Shown here: one piece after another, positions 36,735-49,321 of the stretch
Layout of the letters: every line of letters starts with the position of its first letter
How positions within the stretch are numbered: the first letter of the stretch is position 1
Assembly: GCA_025093555.1 (NCBI GenBank)
Contig: JAIWNF010000016.1
Span: 62,001-126,000 of the forward strand
Source: Circinella umbellata
Lineage: Eukaryota > Mucoromycota > Mucoromycetes > Mucorales > Lichtheimiaceae
Direction of reading: 5' to 3'
DNA length: 64,000 bases
Position numbers and translations under genes: made by a program
The notes under the pieces: generated by a model
What the model saw: only the letters and a program-made list of their open reading frames with translations
Told to the model about the DNA's origin: nothing
Databases searched by the model: none

Positions 36735-39690
36735 TTATAAAACATTGAATGCTTCTAAACCTTTCTTATCTCCCAATGTAACACTGAAAAGGTTATTAAC
36801 AAATTGTGGATCATACTATATAGAAAAGAGTTTTTTTTAAGAATATGATTAGTATACTTAATATATATATATAATGTATTTCAGATCACTCATTTACCTG
36901 ACAAGCGCGAGTACAATCAGGTGAAAAATTGACTTCAACAATAATTGGATTATATTTATCATCCAACATAATATCAAAACCATACATTCCAAATGATTCA
37001 TATGATTGAGACATATTTTTATCAAGTAATCCTAATGGTTGTTGTTCAGAAGCAGCTGCCATAATCACATCTAAAAACATGAAATTTAAAAAGAGGAGAG
37101 TTTTTAAGTATATCATTTTTATAATATTATATACAATTGTAATTTTACCTTTAATAGCATGATTAATATCATTTTGAACCTTGGTCCATTCAATTGAATG
37201 TTCTTTTTCCATATTATGAATAAAACTCTTATAATCAAGTTGTGTCATAGGAAAGTTAGAATAATTCATTACAGTGAATTGAGCTTCATAATCATCCAAA
37301 TCATCTAATATAATAAAAGCTTTAATATGTTTCTTTTTTTTTTAAGATTTCGACCTGTAAATAAAATTCCTCTTACCAATATTGTATTTTTTGTTAGCTA
37401 AACGAATCCAAAACATCTTGTAAATATGAACAGTACCATCCGAACCGACCATCACGATATATCTCAAATCAAATTTCTTATTTTTATACAAGCATGGTTT
37501 AACCAAATAACGTTGAGCAATTTTTGGTGTAGGAGAATCATGTTGACGAATTAATTTAGGTAAATATCGATCTACTGAAATTTCGATACCACGAGCAAAA
37601 TTCCATGGTTTGGTAACCCATAAATTTTCATGATGTTTTTGATCTTCTTCTTCTTCATCACCGTCATGATTAAGATAGTCACCCACAAATTCAGCTAATT
37701 GAGTATTTAGGTTGTAAGTAGCAAGTGTCCAAGAAGGAGATCCATAGGTCTTTCTAAAAAAAAAGAGAAAGATCAATAAAGTTAATTTGTATCCTCCACC
37801 CTTTTTTTAGGGGGGGGGTTATTCAAAAGATGTCAAGAAAAAGAAAACTTACTGAATCAAATCAGCAAGTCGTTGCTTATATGTTAAACAATTCTCATAT
37901 CTAAATTGATTAATAATTTGTCCAGGTTTTAAAGAATCCCACTCAGTAAAATCTTGACTAAACCAAATAATATCAGCCTGGGTACGATCATTTGTAAGTT
38001 TGAATTTGGAATGCGATAAGTTTTGACGAACAAATTCAGTGGTTGTATAAACAAGAATACGATCATCATCTCCACGTTCTTTCTTTTCATTGCTACAGTT
38101 CACTTTGGGTAAATCCATAGTGGGTTGATAGGATTGTTTGGCTAATTTATCACAGAATTCCTAAAGTTAAATAAAGTATGAAACGATCAGATTCAATGTT
38201 CTGTCTATTTCTGTTTGAATATACATATAAGAACAAAGGAATAGAGAGACACAAACCGTAGAAAGTTTCTTAATTTCATCAACTGATACACCTTCTTGAC
38301 CAGGTAAAATTCGATTCTCATATGCCAATAGATAAGCAGCTTTATCAATAGGTCGCTCAAGATTCTTGGGGATCAAATCACAAGTCATAATTTCACCAGG
38401 AGCAATATCTTTGATAGGAAACATAACAGTATAAGGAATCATACCACTTGCTCCACGTGAAAAGATAAATGGAAGACACATTGTATTTGGATCAGAAGAA
38501 TGACAAATAGCAGATCCAACTTCATCATTGATATACCAAGCAGTTTGGATTTCAGGTTGACCATCTCCTTTGAGTACAGAATAGGAATAGGTTTGCAAGT
38601 AAGACCACATTTTTTTACATACATTGTTTACACGTTCCTTTAACCAAGCATCATGTCGATTTTTGCGACGTTCTTCCTTTTCTTTATTAATTCTATCTTC
38701 TTTTTCTTGTGCTTTTCCACTAGCTAAATATTTGATTTATTACTTAGTTTTTTTTTTAAAAAAAAATATATATTTCGATAGTAGAATATATATAATCTTA
38801 CCAACAAGTTGTCCAAACACTTGATCTTGAAGACGTTCACTTTCTTTTTTAAAATCTTCATCGACTGTCAAACGCTATTATTATTATTATTATCAGATTT
38901 ATGATTAGAATCTGATTTTCAAACACTCAACCTCTTCCGCTCCTCCCTCCCCTCACTTCCTCGTCCATTCTACACACATATATATTATATTTACCATAAT
39001 TGCATTAACAATTTCATATTTTTCAGCTTCTAAAACTTCTTTTGCTCGATCATAACTAACATTAGCTTGTTCTGCTACAGTTCTAACAGCTTCATCATCA
39101 TGTTCTAATTCTTCTTCTTTTTCACTTTCTTCTTCTTCAAATTCTTCAGCTTCAATATCCATTAAATTCTCTAATCGCTCCAATAATTTATGATTTTCTA
39201 AAAGTTCTTTATGTGCATTATCGGGTTGTGTTGTCCAAGCATGATCCACGAGAAATATCTCACTGTGTTTTTTAATGGGTTGATCCCCATTTTTGGCGTG
39301 AAGTGAATAACCTTCAAGAGGATCACCATAATGTAATTCAACATAATTACCTATTGTTTTAAAAATGTATATATTTATATATATTAAAACATTGGTTCAC
39401 TTTAATTTGACTCTACTTTACTTGTCTAGTAAACAAAGTAAAAGAGAAAGAAATTAGAATCTTACCGGCATCAAGATAATCTTCACCAAGTTTCATAAAC
39501 AATGGCTACATCCCAATGAGAAAGAGAGAGAGAGATAGTTATGTGCGTGTTTGTTTTAGTTAACCAAATATATAAAAAGAAATGACTTTTTTTTAATTAA
39601 TTAATTAAAAATACAAACCAGCCATAGATCTTCTGGAATAGCAGCAAGTTGATATTGATGAACTGTAACGAATGCTTCGAATGCAGACAT
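36735..39690 (-). CDS. TTLL12-like protein (SET-like plus TTL domain)
   Basis: Exons in transcript order: 39690-39619, 39505-39466, 39350-38995, 38874-38802, 38723-38257, 38160-37853, 37753-37377, 37304-37149, 37070-36898, 36815-36735, giving 700 residues. The N-terminus FEAFVTVHQYQLAAIPEDLW matches the start of TTLL12. An acidic helical stretch is followed by a degenerate SET-like module (VGSAICHSSDPNTMCLPFIF, IAPGEIMTCDL). The C-terminal tubulin-tyrosine-ligase fold then shows KPWNFARGIEI, QRYLVKPCLY, KKFDLRYIVMV, YGFDIMLDD and PIIVEVNFSPDC, which carry the ATP-grasp Lys, Arg, Asp, Glu and Asn positions. Human TTLL12 is considered a pseudo-enzyme linked to tubulin and histone modification state. 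Whether this copy is active is not decidable by eye, but the main metal-site residues appear present. Confidence 0.9.
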
Positions 39691-42600
39691 TTTTGTTTTT
39701 ATTAGTTTATCAAAAGCCAAAAAAAAAAGATTTTTTTTTTCCTGTCAAAAAGCTTAAAATTCTGCATATGATTTAAATTCATTTTCCGACACGCGTTTTT
39801 GACTATACTAAACACATAAAACCAGCATTCTTATCACTTTTATCTCTATTACGTTAAAATTAATATCTCACGAGACGCATTAGTTATGTATTTACATGGA
39901 GGGATGATATATGTATATTAATCAAACACTGAAAATTAACAACAAAATGTGAAGAGTTGTTATACAGTGGAATTTCTTTTATAAAGTTCTTTACGTAGTG
40001 CTAATGAAATTACAGAATAAGATATATTATGTAAAATCAGTATTCAGATTTATAATACTCCTGCTTGTTGGAGTACGTGAATAGTAATAGTCTTTTTTTT
40101 AAAAAAAAAACAACATGAACTTTTAGGATCATTCTATTACATATCGTATGAACCACATATATTAAAAAATTTGAAACCATTGCTTTTTATTTTTGGTACC
40201 TATACATCTTCTAGTACTCATGCAATAATAGTAGCACCAATTATTAAAATACAATACATCAAAAAATATACGTATAAATATTTACATGCAAATAACATTT
40301 TTATTATGTTCCAACTATCTCAGTTATTATGTATTCAGTAGGCCGATAAGTCTTTATTATAGAATATATGAAGTTTGGGATATAGTATGGTGCATGAGAA
40401 AAAGTTTTCCAAAATTGAAATTTACTAACACGTTTTTTATTTGAGCACAGGGCTACTCCAGTATATAAAAATTCTGAAGGATAAAAGTAACCGGTCCCCG
40501 GAGGCGATGTGGGTTTCCAACAGCGCACGAGGTTACCAATCGAAGCTTTTGACAACATGCTCACAATTTTTAAATCCAGAAGGAAGCTCTTTGTTTTTGA
40601 GCGCTGTCTTTCTAAAGATTTAATAAAAAAAAAAGAAAACAGGAACAGGTTTCAAAGGATCCATCCCCCTGATAAATCAGTGAGAGAAAAAAGAAGAAAT
40701 AACATCTACATATGCACACATAATATGAAAAATCGTCCCATTATCATCATCCATCACTAAATAGTATTTACTTGCTCTGAACAATAAAATCATTTGAAAG
40801 TGATGAATAAACCTTGTAACCTAGTGATAGTATTAACAAAAACATTGATCGACGGTACATTTAAGCATAAAAGGAAAGAACATCAATAACAGTTGAAAAA
40901 CATTCACTTTTTATCAGAACAGAATAATCCTGTTAATCAGAAGAAACATTTTGAAGAAACTACATACAGTAGGATACGAGTAGTATCATACCAGAAGAGA
41001 AACCGAATGAGAAGAAGAAACGATTTGTTGCACTAATAGAAAATCAATACCAGAAGACTAGAATCAAACGATCAATGGCTTGATTTGTCCGAGTATCGGA
41101 TTATACGATAGGTACAGATGTAAAAAAAAAATAAGAATAGGAAGAAAGTTCATCATAGTACAGTTCCTGTAAATTATATGAAAGTAAATCTACTACTACA
41201 CTTTTGATTTTATCTACATGTACTGCATAAGGCAACTAAAAATTTAGCTCTACATATAAGTTATACGTAGAGTAAGTAGAAGAGGGATTTATATTGGATA
41301 TTAATGTAAGTTTGACTGGTACATCAGTGAGATGAAGTACATGCACAAGAGTAAAGCGGGAAAAAATGATCTCAAAGTACCTCTTGTAATAATATGTGCT
41401 TTTCCCAATTCTACTATTTTAGCAATAGCTTCTGACTGAACAAAACATACACTCACTAAGAAAACAAAAAACTTTATAACAAATTGTGACCATTTTACTA
41501 ACGCTACCAGTCATGCGACGAAACTGAGTAGTTGGCACATCAAGAATAAATCATTTAATTATTTATTATAACTAATAGCATATAATGAAGTCGTGTGGTG
41601 TACTTTTTTTTTATTTATTTTAACTAATTTTTGATGTATCTATTCCAGTAACATATAAACTCAAGGGCGGGGGAGGGATTTCGACACGTTAATGGATAAT
41701 TATTAAAGAAAATGATATCATCTTAACCGGGCAATACAGGAACAACAATGGGGACAAAGTTTGTAAAACAATGAACTGGGCGGGGGGGGGATGTTCCGCG
41801 GTTATAATTCTTAATTATGGACAATGGGATTTCAATATACGATAATTCACCCGCTAGAATAATGTGAACAAGCAAGTCAGCAGTAAAAAAAAAAAGAAAC
41901 AAAAGAAAAGAAAAGAAGAATAGAATAGAATATTTGGTTTTTAATGTGGCTCATTATCTTATTTACATCATCGTTATCGTGTGTGCATTAATAATATACA
42001 AACATTCGTGGTCCTGCATTTGAAATACATTATTATCATATACGCCACAAAAAAAGAAAAAAGAAACATATATCCGCGATGAATCAGAGTTGTCAATTAG
42101 AGGTACAGTAGCTATTTTTATATACAGGCAGAAAAAGTACTTTTTCGTTTACTCGTATTACCTTGTAACAAAAGAAAAAAAATATTCTCATCAAAGAAAG
42201 CAGGTAAATAGGTAACCATGACAACTCTTAAAAACCCTCTCTCAACCTCCCATCCCCACCCCACCCCCGCTCTTCTTCGTTCCAAAGATACTTTTTCAAT
42301 AATAAATGGAAAAACAGAAAAAAATAAATAAAGATTTTCTTTTTTTCTTATTGAGGCGCAAGAATACGAGTCATGTGCTTTTGAAGTATATATACATCAT
42401 TAGCTTAAGTTGGAAATTTCTTTATCTTTCCCCCCCCTATTTTACGCGTTTGAAAAAAAAAAAGGGTGAGAGTGGACCCGGGATACATGTCTATAAATGT
42501 GAACCGTGCTCCTGTTAGTCTCATTTGATGTCTCCGCTATCGTGATTCTAAATATCCATGGTAAGCAAAATGGGTTAAATGGGAATTGGTTATACACTTT

Positions 42601-43333
42601 TTCATAATTTATAAAGGGAAATTTTACGCGTGGTTTATTTTTTTATATGAAAAATTTTAAAAAAATATAGAATTAAAAAAAGTAATATTTACAGATAAAA
42701 AAAAAAAAAGAAAGTTTTCGCGTGTAACAAAGAAAAATAATTTTTTTTTTCGGAGAAACTCAATCTTTAACAAATCATGTTGTTTAATAGCCGACTGAAA
42801 AACTGTTTGCATGGCAACAAGTCTATTTTTGACTACATACAACCGATTATAGATGAATTTCAAAAGTTTACTGCGAAACCACCTGAAAAAAAAAACATGT
42901 GTTTATGAACCATCATAGAAGCTATATCCTCAATTTTATCCTCTTTCTATTTATTTATTTATTCTATTAATGCTAATCATGGCGAATTGTTTTTAAATTT
43001 TATATTTTCTGAATGCTATAAGATTTATCTTTGAGATGCAAAAAAGCTCAACAGAACAATAGATATATTATTAACCCGAAAAAGAAAGTTGTAACACTGT
43101 TTACTACAATAGTCAATGCTGAGCATAAAAATAAAAAACCATCGCAAGACTGACCAGCTGTTGTACAACTTTAACCAAGAACAAGAATTACTCAATATGG
43201 ATACTATTGCGGTCATCCATCTCACTCTTTTTTTTTTTTGTACCCATCCGATGTCAAAAAAAATTTATCTTTTTCTTCTTTCTTTTTCTTTTTCTTTTAA
43301 CAACCTTTTTTTTTTGTTTATTAAAAATAAAAT
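39691..43333. other. Gene-poor stretch
   Basis: Promoter of the TTLL12-like gene on the left and of the surface-protein gene on the right. Between them the sequence is AT-rich, with G-runs near 41665 and 41785 and a C-rich patch near 42250. Open frames at 40304-40760 (both strands), 42657-42863 and 43025-43337 show no motif or splice continuation. I see no gene. Confidence 0.45.
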
Positions 43334-44822
43334 ATGAGTGACGTTTCACCTCCTCCAGATCCAACGAATGATTCTCCAGCACCTCAAGACCCCACTATCA
43401 GTATAGACGACCCACAACCATCTACATCGGAACCACCACCACCACCTCCATCTACCACAAATGAGCCGGAGCCTAGTCCTACACCAACAAGTGTTCCTAA
43501 TGTAAATATGGATTCTTATTATTATCTATCTTTCTTTATATATTGACATCGTACTAATAATCTTAATCTATTTGTAATCATAGAATCCAGATCCTACGAG
43601 TGCTCCTCCTCCAGATCCTACCTCTACGCCTGTTCCAGATCCTACCACAACGAACGAACCTCCACCGACTACAACAGGTAGACCCGATCCTACCACAACT
43701 ACGGTAATTACTACTACTGATGATCATCAAACTACATCTACGCCTGATAATCCAACTTCTGACAATACATCTACTTCAACTCCAACCACTTCACAGGAGC
43801 AGTCTACTAGTGATAATAACAACCAACCAGAACCCACTCCTACTCCTTCTACTTCTGAAATCCACGTGACTTCCGTCATTAGCTCTGGAACAGATGTTTA
43901 TACCATTACATCTACATCTTTTACAATGATTACACCCACTGAAACAGGTAGTCCGGGTTCTGGAGGAAGTACAAACACTGGAGCGATTGCCGGTGGTGTT
44001 GTAGGTGGTGTTGCTTTTATTGGTATAATAGGTAAGGATTCGAAAAATATAAAAAAAAATCATTGACAGGGCACAAACAATGGACATACACGAATATTTT
44101 CTATGGATCCCATATACATTCGCGTCTCTTTTCTTTTTCTTTCACGGGATATAAGCAAGAAATGGTTAAGTTATAATAAATATGATACTAAAATATGATT
44201 TCTATATAACACACACACACATACACACACAAACTCTTTTTTATATCTCTTCATCCCGATTTATTTTTTATTATAACAAAAAGGCGCACTTGCATTCCTT
44301 TTCCTACGTCGACGACGAAATAAAAATAGAAAAAGTACATTTGGCGACCTTGATGATCCATATGGTAATTATCCAGATATGGGAGCAGCGGGTCCCCTCT
44401 CACCAGGTAGTAGTAGTGGAGGTGCTGGATCAAGTAATGCGCGACCTTTGGTTGCACCATTCCGTCCAGTCAGTAAAGTCGGAGAAGATGATCCGAATAT
44501 GACATATGCAGGTTATCGGGATCCTTCATCTCAAGGTGGTAGTGGTCCTTATTATGAAGATTCATCTCCACATACATCAGCCCATTATTCACAACCTTCA
44601 ACAGGTGTACCATCCACTGGTGTACCAGCTTATTATACTGGAATGCATGATGAACAATATCCTGCTGCTGGTTATGGTCAACAAGAACAAGGATATTATC
44701 CACAGCAGCAAGCTGGTGCAGGAGGATATTGGCCAGAAGGCTCAAGTGATGGAGGAGATCGTCATGTACCACATTTAGTAGAAGGTCAACAAGCAAATGA
44801 TGTACCTCATTCTCGAACTTAA
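43334..44822 (+). CDS. Ser/Thr/Pro-rich single-span surface protein
   Basis: Exons: 43334-43501, 43584-44031, 44284-44822, giving 384 residues. Residues 1-190 are an extended Pro/Thr/Ser-rich stalk with repeated PDPT units, like mucin-type O-glycosylated ectodomains. Residues about 191-220 form one transmembrane helix (Gly/Ala/Val-rich GAIAGGVVGGVAFIGIIG then ALAFLFL) split by the second intron, followed directly by the stop-transfer RRRRRNKNRK. The tail is Gly/Tyr/Gln-rich and polar. The layout resembles fungal cell-wall stress sensors and Mid2/SKG6-type proteins. Oddly, MSDVSPPPD is not a signal peptide, so either an upstream exon is missing from my model or insertion relies on the single helix. 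Not assigned to a named family. Confidence 0.75.
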
Positions 44823-45177
44823 AAAAAAAAGAACCATTTTTCATTCATCCCATCCCCTCATATCATGCGTTCTTTTTATTCCGACAATATCTTGTATAAT
44901 CTCGGCTGTACACTATTATTATTATTTTCTTTCTATATTATCATTATTATCATTATTACTTGAATCATCCTTTTTTTTTCCTCATTTGTTCATTCATAAC
45001 ACAAAAAAAAGAGATAATCTTTTATTCCCCTCAAACATCTCAACAATCAACACTTACAAAAAATTATTTAAATAGATACTTTGTGTATCATGCTTGGGTA
45101 CAAAACCACAAGTGAACTACTATAAAAAAGGGGTTCCTATCATTATTATTTTTTCTAAACCTATAAATGTGGCGGTG
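44823..45177. other. Intergenic up to the Harbinger insertion
   Basis: 3' region of the surface-protein gene, T-rich with a TTATTATTA tract, and a short stretch of host sequence before the TAA duplication at 45178. No gene. Confidence 0.5.
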
Positions 45178-45389
45178 TAAGACCATCCGCAGCGGTGGTT
45201 GTTACAGTAGTTGTGATGTTAAATTTAACAACTTGTTTAACACTCAGCTCCTGCAGCGGTAGTTGTTACGATGTTGTTAATCGTAACACTTTCTAAATTT
45301 TTCAATAAAAGTTGTGAAGTATCACAACTGCTTGACTTCAAAAAAAAAAAAATTTCCTTGATTTTTTATTTGTATTTTATATTTTTAAA

Positions 45390-46351
45390 ATGAGCAACGC
45401 CATCACTACTACCAATACTCGACCTACAACTCCTGCGATCGACAATGGACGCAAGAAAAAAGGTCCTGATTTTAGCAAAGTCGAAGACATTGCTTTGGTA
45501 AAGGCGTACCTGGGTGTTACAACCAACCCAACAATAGGCACCAGCTTGACTGAAGAAGGCTTATGGTCTTCTGTTCTGGAAGGATTTGTCGAGAATTGTG
45601 ACAACCCATTGCACCGTGATCCCTCTTCATTGAAATCACGATTCACTTCCATCTCGGCAAAATGTCAGTTTTTCTCGGCCAGTTATGCAAAAGTGTATGC
45701 GGCCAGAAAAAGTGGCGAGAACGAAGACGATTGGGTGAGTCAATTTTTCATATTTATATCTAAACCTAACGACAAGTTAAATTAATAAAGCAGTAACTAA
45801 TAAAGTAATAGTACGAGCAAACCTGTGCTAGATATGTAGACTTTCGCCCTGCTAATAGTGGCAAGACGTTTGGATTGAGACATGCATGGGATTTACTTAA
45901 GGTAGAAGAGAAGTGGAAACCTCGGTTCCCCAAGGAGAACAATGAAGTGGAAGTGGTGGGGGAAACCCAACCAAGACCTATTGGCAAACATCAAGCCAAG
46001 GCCATAAAATCCACCAAAAGAAAGCGTTCTTCAGAAGATGAGGATTCTACGGATAAGGAGTCGCTGGAAATGATGCGCATCCAACAAGAAATCGACCGCG
46101 AACGCATTGCGACATCAAAAGCGTACGCATATAATGAAAAGGTGATGATGACACATGCAATCATGAGCGTTGATCCCGCGACTCTTTCTGGTCATCGTAA
46201 ATACTACTATGAGAAGATGCAAAAAAAGATCGTAGAAGAAATGAAGAAGGAGGAAGAAGAAGAGAAAGAAAAACAAAAAATACTTGGAAAAGTAGCAGAA
46301 GAAGTAGAAGTAGAAGTAGAAGTAGGAGGGGATGATAGTGAGCATGAATAA
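45390..46351 (+). CDS. Harbinger Myb/SANT-like DNA-binding protein
   Basis: Exons 45390-45734 and 45812-46351, 294 residues. Residues about 25-125 contain a trihelix-like Myb/SANT module (FSKVEDIALVKAYLGVTTNP, SSLKSRFTSISAKCQFF, and further on GLRHAWDLLKVEEKWKPRF). The rest is a basic NLS-like KSTKRKRSSEDE and a Glu/Lys-rich coiled tail with VEVEVEV repeats and an EHE end. In Harbinger elements this second protein imports the transposase to the nucleus and helps it bind the ends. The single intron has GT/AG and keeps the frame. It converges on the transposase gene, which is transcribed from the other end. Confidence 0.9.
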
Positions 46352-46418
46352 TAAATTTTTTTTTGTTATTAATGTTTAACCTGTTAAACCATAGGTAAGT
46401 ATCTTTAGCAACGAAGCG

Positions 46419-47834
46419 TTATTCATTTCCATGGCGTTGCCAAATATGTTCCACTAAATCATCCAACAGTCTTGTGTGGACATTCTTGTCATGAACAGCT
46501 CTTTGACGTTGCTGACGCACAAGTTCTTCTGGCTGCCCACCATGCTGGATCGAGGGTGCAACATTGAAGGAACAATGCTCATAATCCAAATCAAACTGTA
46601 CGCTGTAGTTATCACGTTCATCCTCGACAATCATGTTATGCATTATAATACATGCCTTGATGATGTTTGTGAGGTGTGATACATGCCACGAACGTCCAGG
46701 CTCCCGGATGATAGCAAACCGTTGCTGCAAAACACCAAAGCAACGTTCAATGTCTTTCCGTACAGACTCTTGCCTTTTAGCAAACAACTATATTAATAAA
46801 GCAGTGAGTTTTTTTTTGGTAGAATGGATGTAATATAACAATGGTCTCCAGTAAAATGATTCATAATAAAATGATCTACAATCAAAATATCATACCTTAT
46901 GTTTGTTACCGATTGGGTGCCTGATTGTCTTGACTAGAGTTGCCCAAGTTGGGTAAATCCCGTCTGCCAAGTAGTACCCTTTGTCATACTGATTGTTGTT
47001 GACAGTAAAACTGACAGCGGGAGAGTGGCCATTGATGACATTGTCAAACAATGGAGATTTGTGTAAGACATTGAGGTCGTTACAAGAGCCTGGGACACCG
47101 AAGAAAGAATGCCATATCCACATATCATGGGAGGCGACAGCTTCAAGAATGACTGTAGGTGCACCTTCTTTACCAGAAGTGTACATCCCAGCCCAACCAG
47201 TAGGACAGTTTTTCCACTGCCAATGCATACAGTCAAGCGAACCTAGCATGCCTGGAAACCCACGGGCTTCTCCAAGAGCCAGTAACTGCTTGAGGTCTTC
47301 CTCGTTTGGTTCACGAAGATACTCCTCCCCAAAGCATTCGATAATGCCTTGGCAGAAGTTTACCAAACATTCTCTTGAGGTAGAATCCGCCATCTTGAGA
47401 TACTCATCAACAGCATCGGCGGATCCACCATATGCCAACATGCGCATGGCAGCGGTTCCTTTGATAAAAGGATGGAATCCAGTCTTACCCGCAGCATCTT
47501 TCTTTTGTTTGAAGTACGTGTACTTGGCCTCGAGTTCTTTCACGATACGCTCAAAAAGCTCACGCTGCATACGAAATCGACGGCGAAAATACGTCGCGTC
47601 ATATCTTGGTACTTGCGAAAAATAGTCTTGCATAACTATCAATTCGAACATGGCGCGATCGCGATTGAGAATCTTTCGTTTTGGTTTCTGGTGTGCAGAA
47701 ACAGCAGCGACTCTTCTTTCCCGGTTTCGTTCAAGTATACGCGAAATTCTTTGACGTGAGCGAAGGCTGTTTTGCTCTAATTGTTCATCGAGCTCAACTC
47801 TTCTTTTATGTTTTTGAAGCAATGTAATATTCAT
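46419..47834 (-). CDS. PIF/Harbinger DDE transposase
   Basis: Exons 47834-46896 and 46787-46419 on the minus strand, 435 residues. Start chosen at the Met of MNITLLQKHKRRVEL; a longer in-frame start at 47942 would run into the subterminal repeat. An Arg-rich N-terminal helix is followed by the DDE fold: first Asp in GSLDCMHWQWKN, second Asp in VPGSCNDLNVLHKSPL, and Glu in RKDIERCFGVLQQRF on the second exon, with YYLADGIYPTWATLV between, all typical of Harbinger transposases. The intron lies between the second Asp and the Glu. The frame is uninterrupted, which suggests recent mobility. The end ...LVEHIWQRHGNE lies 67 bp from the Myb-like gene end. Confidence 0.95.
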
Positions 47835-48024
47835 TTTAGTCAATTGGAGATTTTTTTTAAAACAAAAAAACTGTTTTATTTTTTTGGTGGAAATTTGACT
47901 GTAACAACTTCTGTCACAACTTCCGCTGCACAATTTGGCCAATTTGATTGTTAGATGTTGTTACGCGGACTGTTAATTGGGGTAATTTAACAATTTGTAA
48001 CAACCACCGCTGCGGATGGTCTAA

Positions 48025-49321
48025 GAAAAGAATTAAAGTTTGGGTAAATGGTCCCAAAGGATTAATGAGGATCATTTATTTTTAAAGCTGGACTCCTAAT
48101 AATCAACATAATAACCTTCCTTTTTTCCCAAAACAAGTAATAAAGAGTCTATTTCTGTTCCCCCCCTCCATCGCTCGTCATCATCATCATCATCATTCAT
48201 CCTTCTTTTTGTTTGTGATACTTTCAAAAAACTTATATTCTTTGATAAGGTTTCTCTAATATTTATCATTATCTATGGTAAACCTTTTTTTTTTCATTGA
48301 TAACACCAAAAGTTTATAGTCCTATAAAACTTCTTGTTTCAATCACAGTCATGATAATGTTCAACTTCAATTTAAGTAATGCATGAATTCTGGGGGTACA
48401 TTATAAGATCCTGCTTTTCTTTTTTTTTTTGGAAAAAAAAAGCGAAAAAAAAATGTAAAAAGCAAGTTTTAAAAATAAACACAATTCTTGTCTTCAGTCT
48501 TCAAAGAGAAGTTTCTTTGTAAAAAGTAGAAATATACTTAATACTTGACTAAATCTATATTTCCGGAAGAATACTTTTGATGACTCGACACATCTGATGA
48601 TCATATACCTGATCTTCACAGATATAGCTTAGACGAATCTCCACCGTATCTGAATAACTAAATAGAAGGATTAATGCGATAGCCACTACTACGTACAAAC
48701 GTATCCCCTGCAAATTTATCCTCATCAGCAAATATACCAACAAGCCGATCTACAACGTACTTATCCACAACAAATAAAATTATTCACACTACCGATACAC
48801 ATATCTTCGCACCGCAACAGATCTATTCACAACATCTTCCTCAACCACCCCCCTCAACAATTTTTTCCTCCTATTCAACAACAAATTGTTCCGGCCAATA
48901 ATAATCTTGTTGGTACCAGTAATACGAGTTTAAGAGACAGTTTCATTACATATCATCAAAAACCAGCATGCTCCTTGTGTGGATATACTAACTGCAATGG
49001 TAAATATAATCATTGATTATGCAAAAACAATAATTACCATTCATTAATATATAAAGCACTTCTATACTGCATCATATACACTTTCATTTATAATTTTATA
49101 TACTAAATTATTTTATTATCCTTTTTTTTTATAAATACATTTCTCAATTATTTTATACAAAAAAAAAAGTTGTTTGGTGATAAAGCGCAAATATAAGTTG
49201 GAAAAGTACCTCTGAAGCGTTCTAAAAGATTAATTAATTCTTTTAGCCTCAGATATGCTATGCGAGTCATAAAACTATTTAAACATTTACATACATACAT
49301 ATCTAAATTGTATATAAAAAG
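48025..49321. other. Intergenic with a decayed coding fragment
   Basis: Mostly AT-rich. At about 48690-49000 the plus strand reads Gln/Pro-rich peptides in shifting frames, ending QQQIVPANNNLVGTSNTSL and further on KPACSLCGYTNCNG directly before GTAAAT. This looks like a C-terminal Cys-containing exon of a lost gene (C-x2-C-x4-C). No upstream exon with the right frame was found. A second frame on the minus strand (48555-48743) has no motif. Confidence 0.4.

Larger units (their letters stand above)
45181..48021. mobile_element. Complete PIF/Harbinger DNA transposon (2841 bp)
   Basis: The ends are perfect 26-bp inverted repeats (45181-45206 and 47996-48021, starting GACCATCCGCAGCGG). They are flanked by identical TAA triplets at 45178-45180 and 48022-48024, the 3-bp TWA-type duplication expected for PIF/Harbinger. 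Subterminal copies of GCAGCGGTAGTTGTTAC (near 45253) repeat the inner part of the end and may be binding sites. Inside lie the two standard genes in convergent orientation, a Myb/SANT-type DNA-binding protein (+) and a DDE transposase (-), 67 bp apart. Both frames are intact with canonical single introns, so the element could be autonomous and recent. It sits about 360 bp beyond the surface-protein stop codon. Confidence 0.95.

Noticed and set aside
40304..40760. Opposed open frames of 60-86 residues
   Set aside because: No motif, antisense to each other, no splice continuation; probably chance.
46890..47942. Longer transposase start at 47942
   Set aside because: The added 36 residues lie in the subterminal repeat and are Cys/Lys-rich; the Met at 47834 is a better start.
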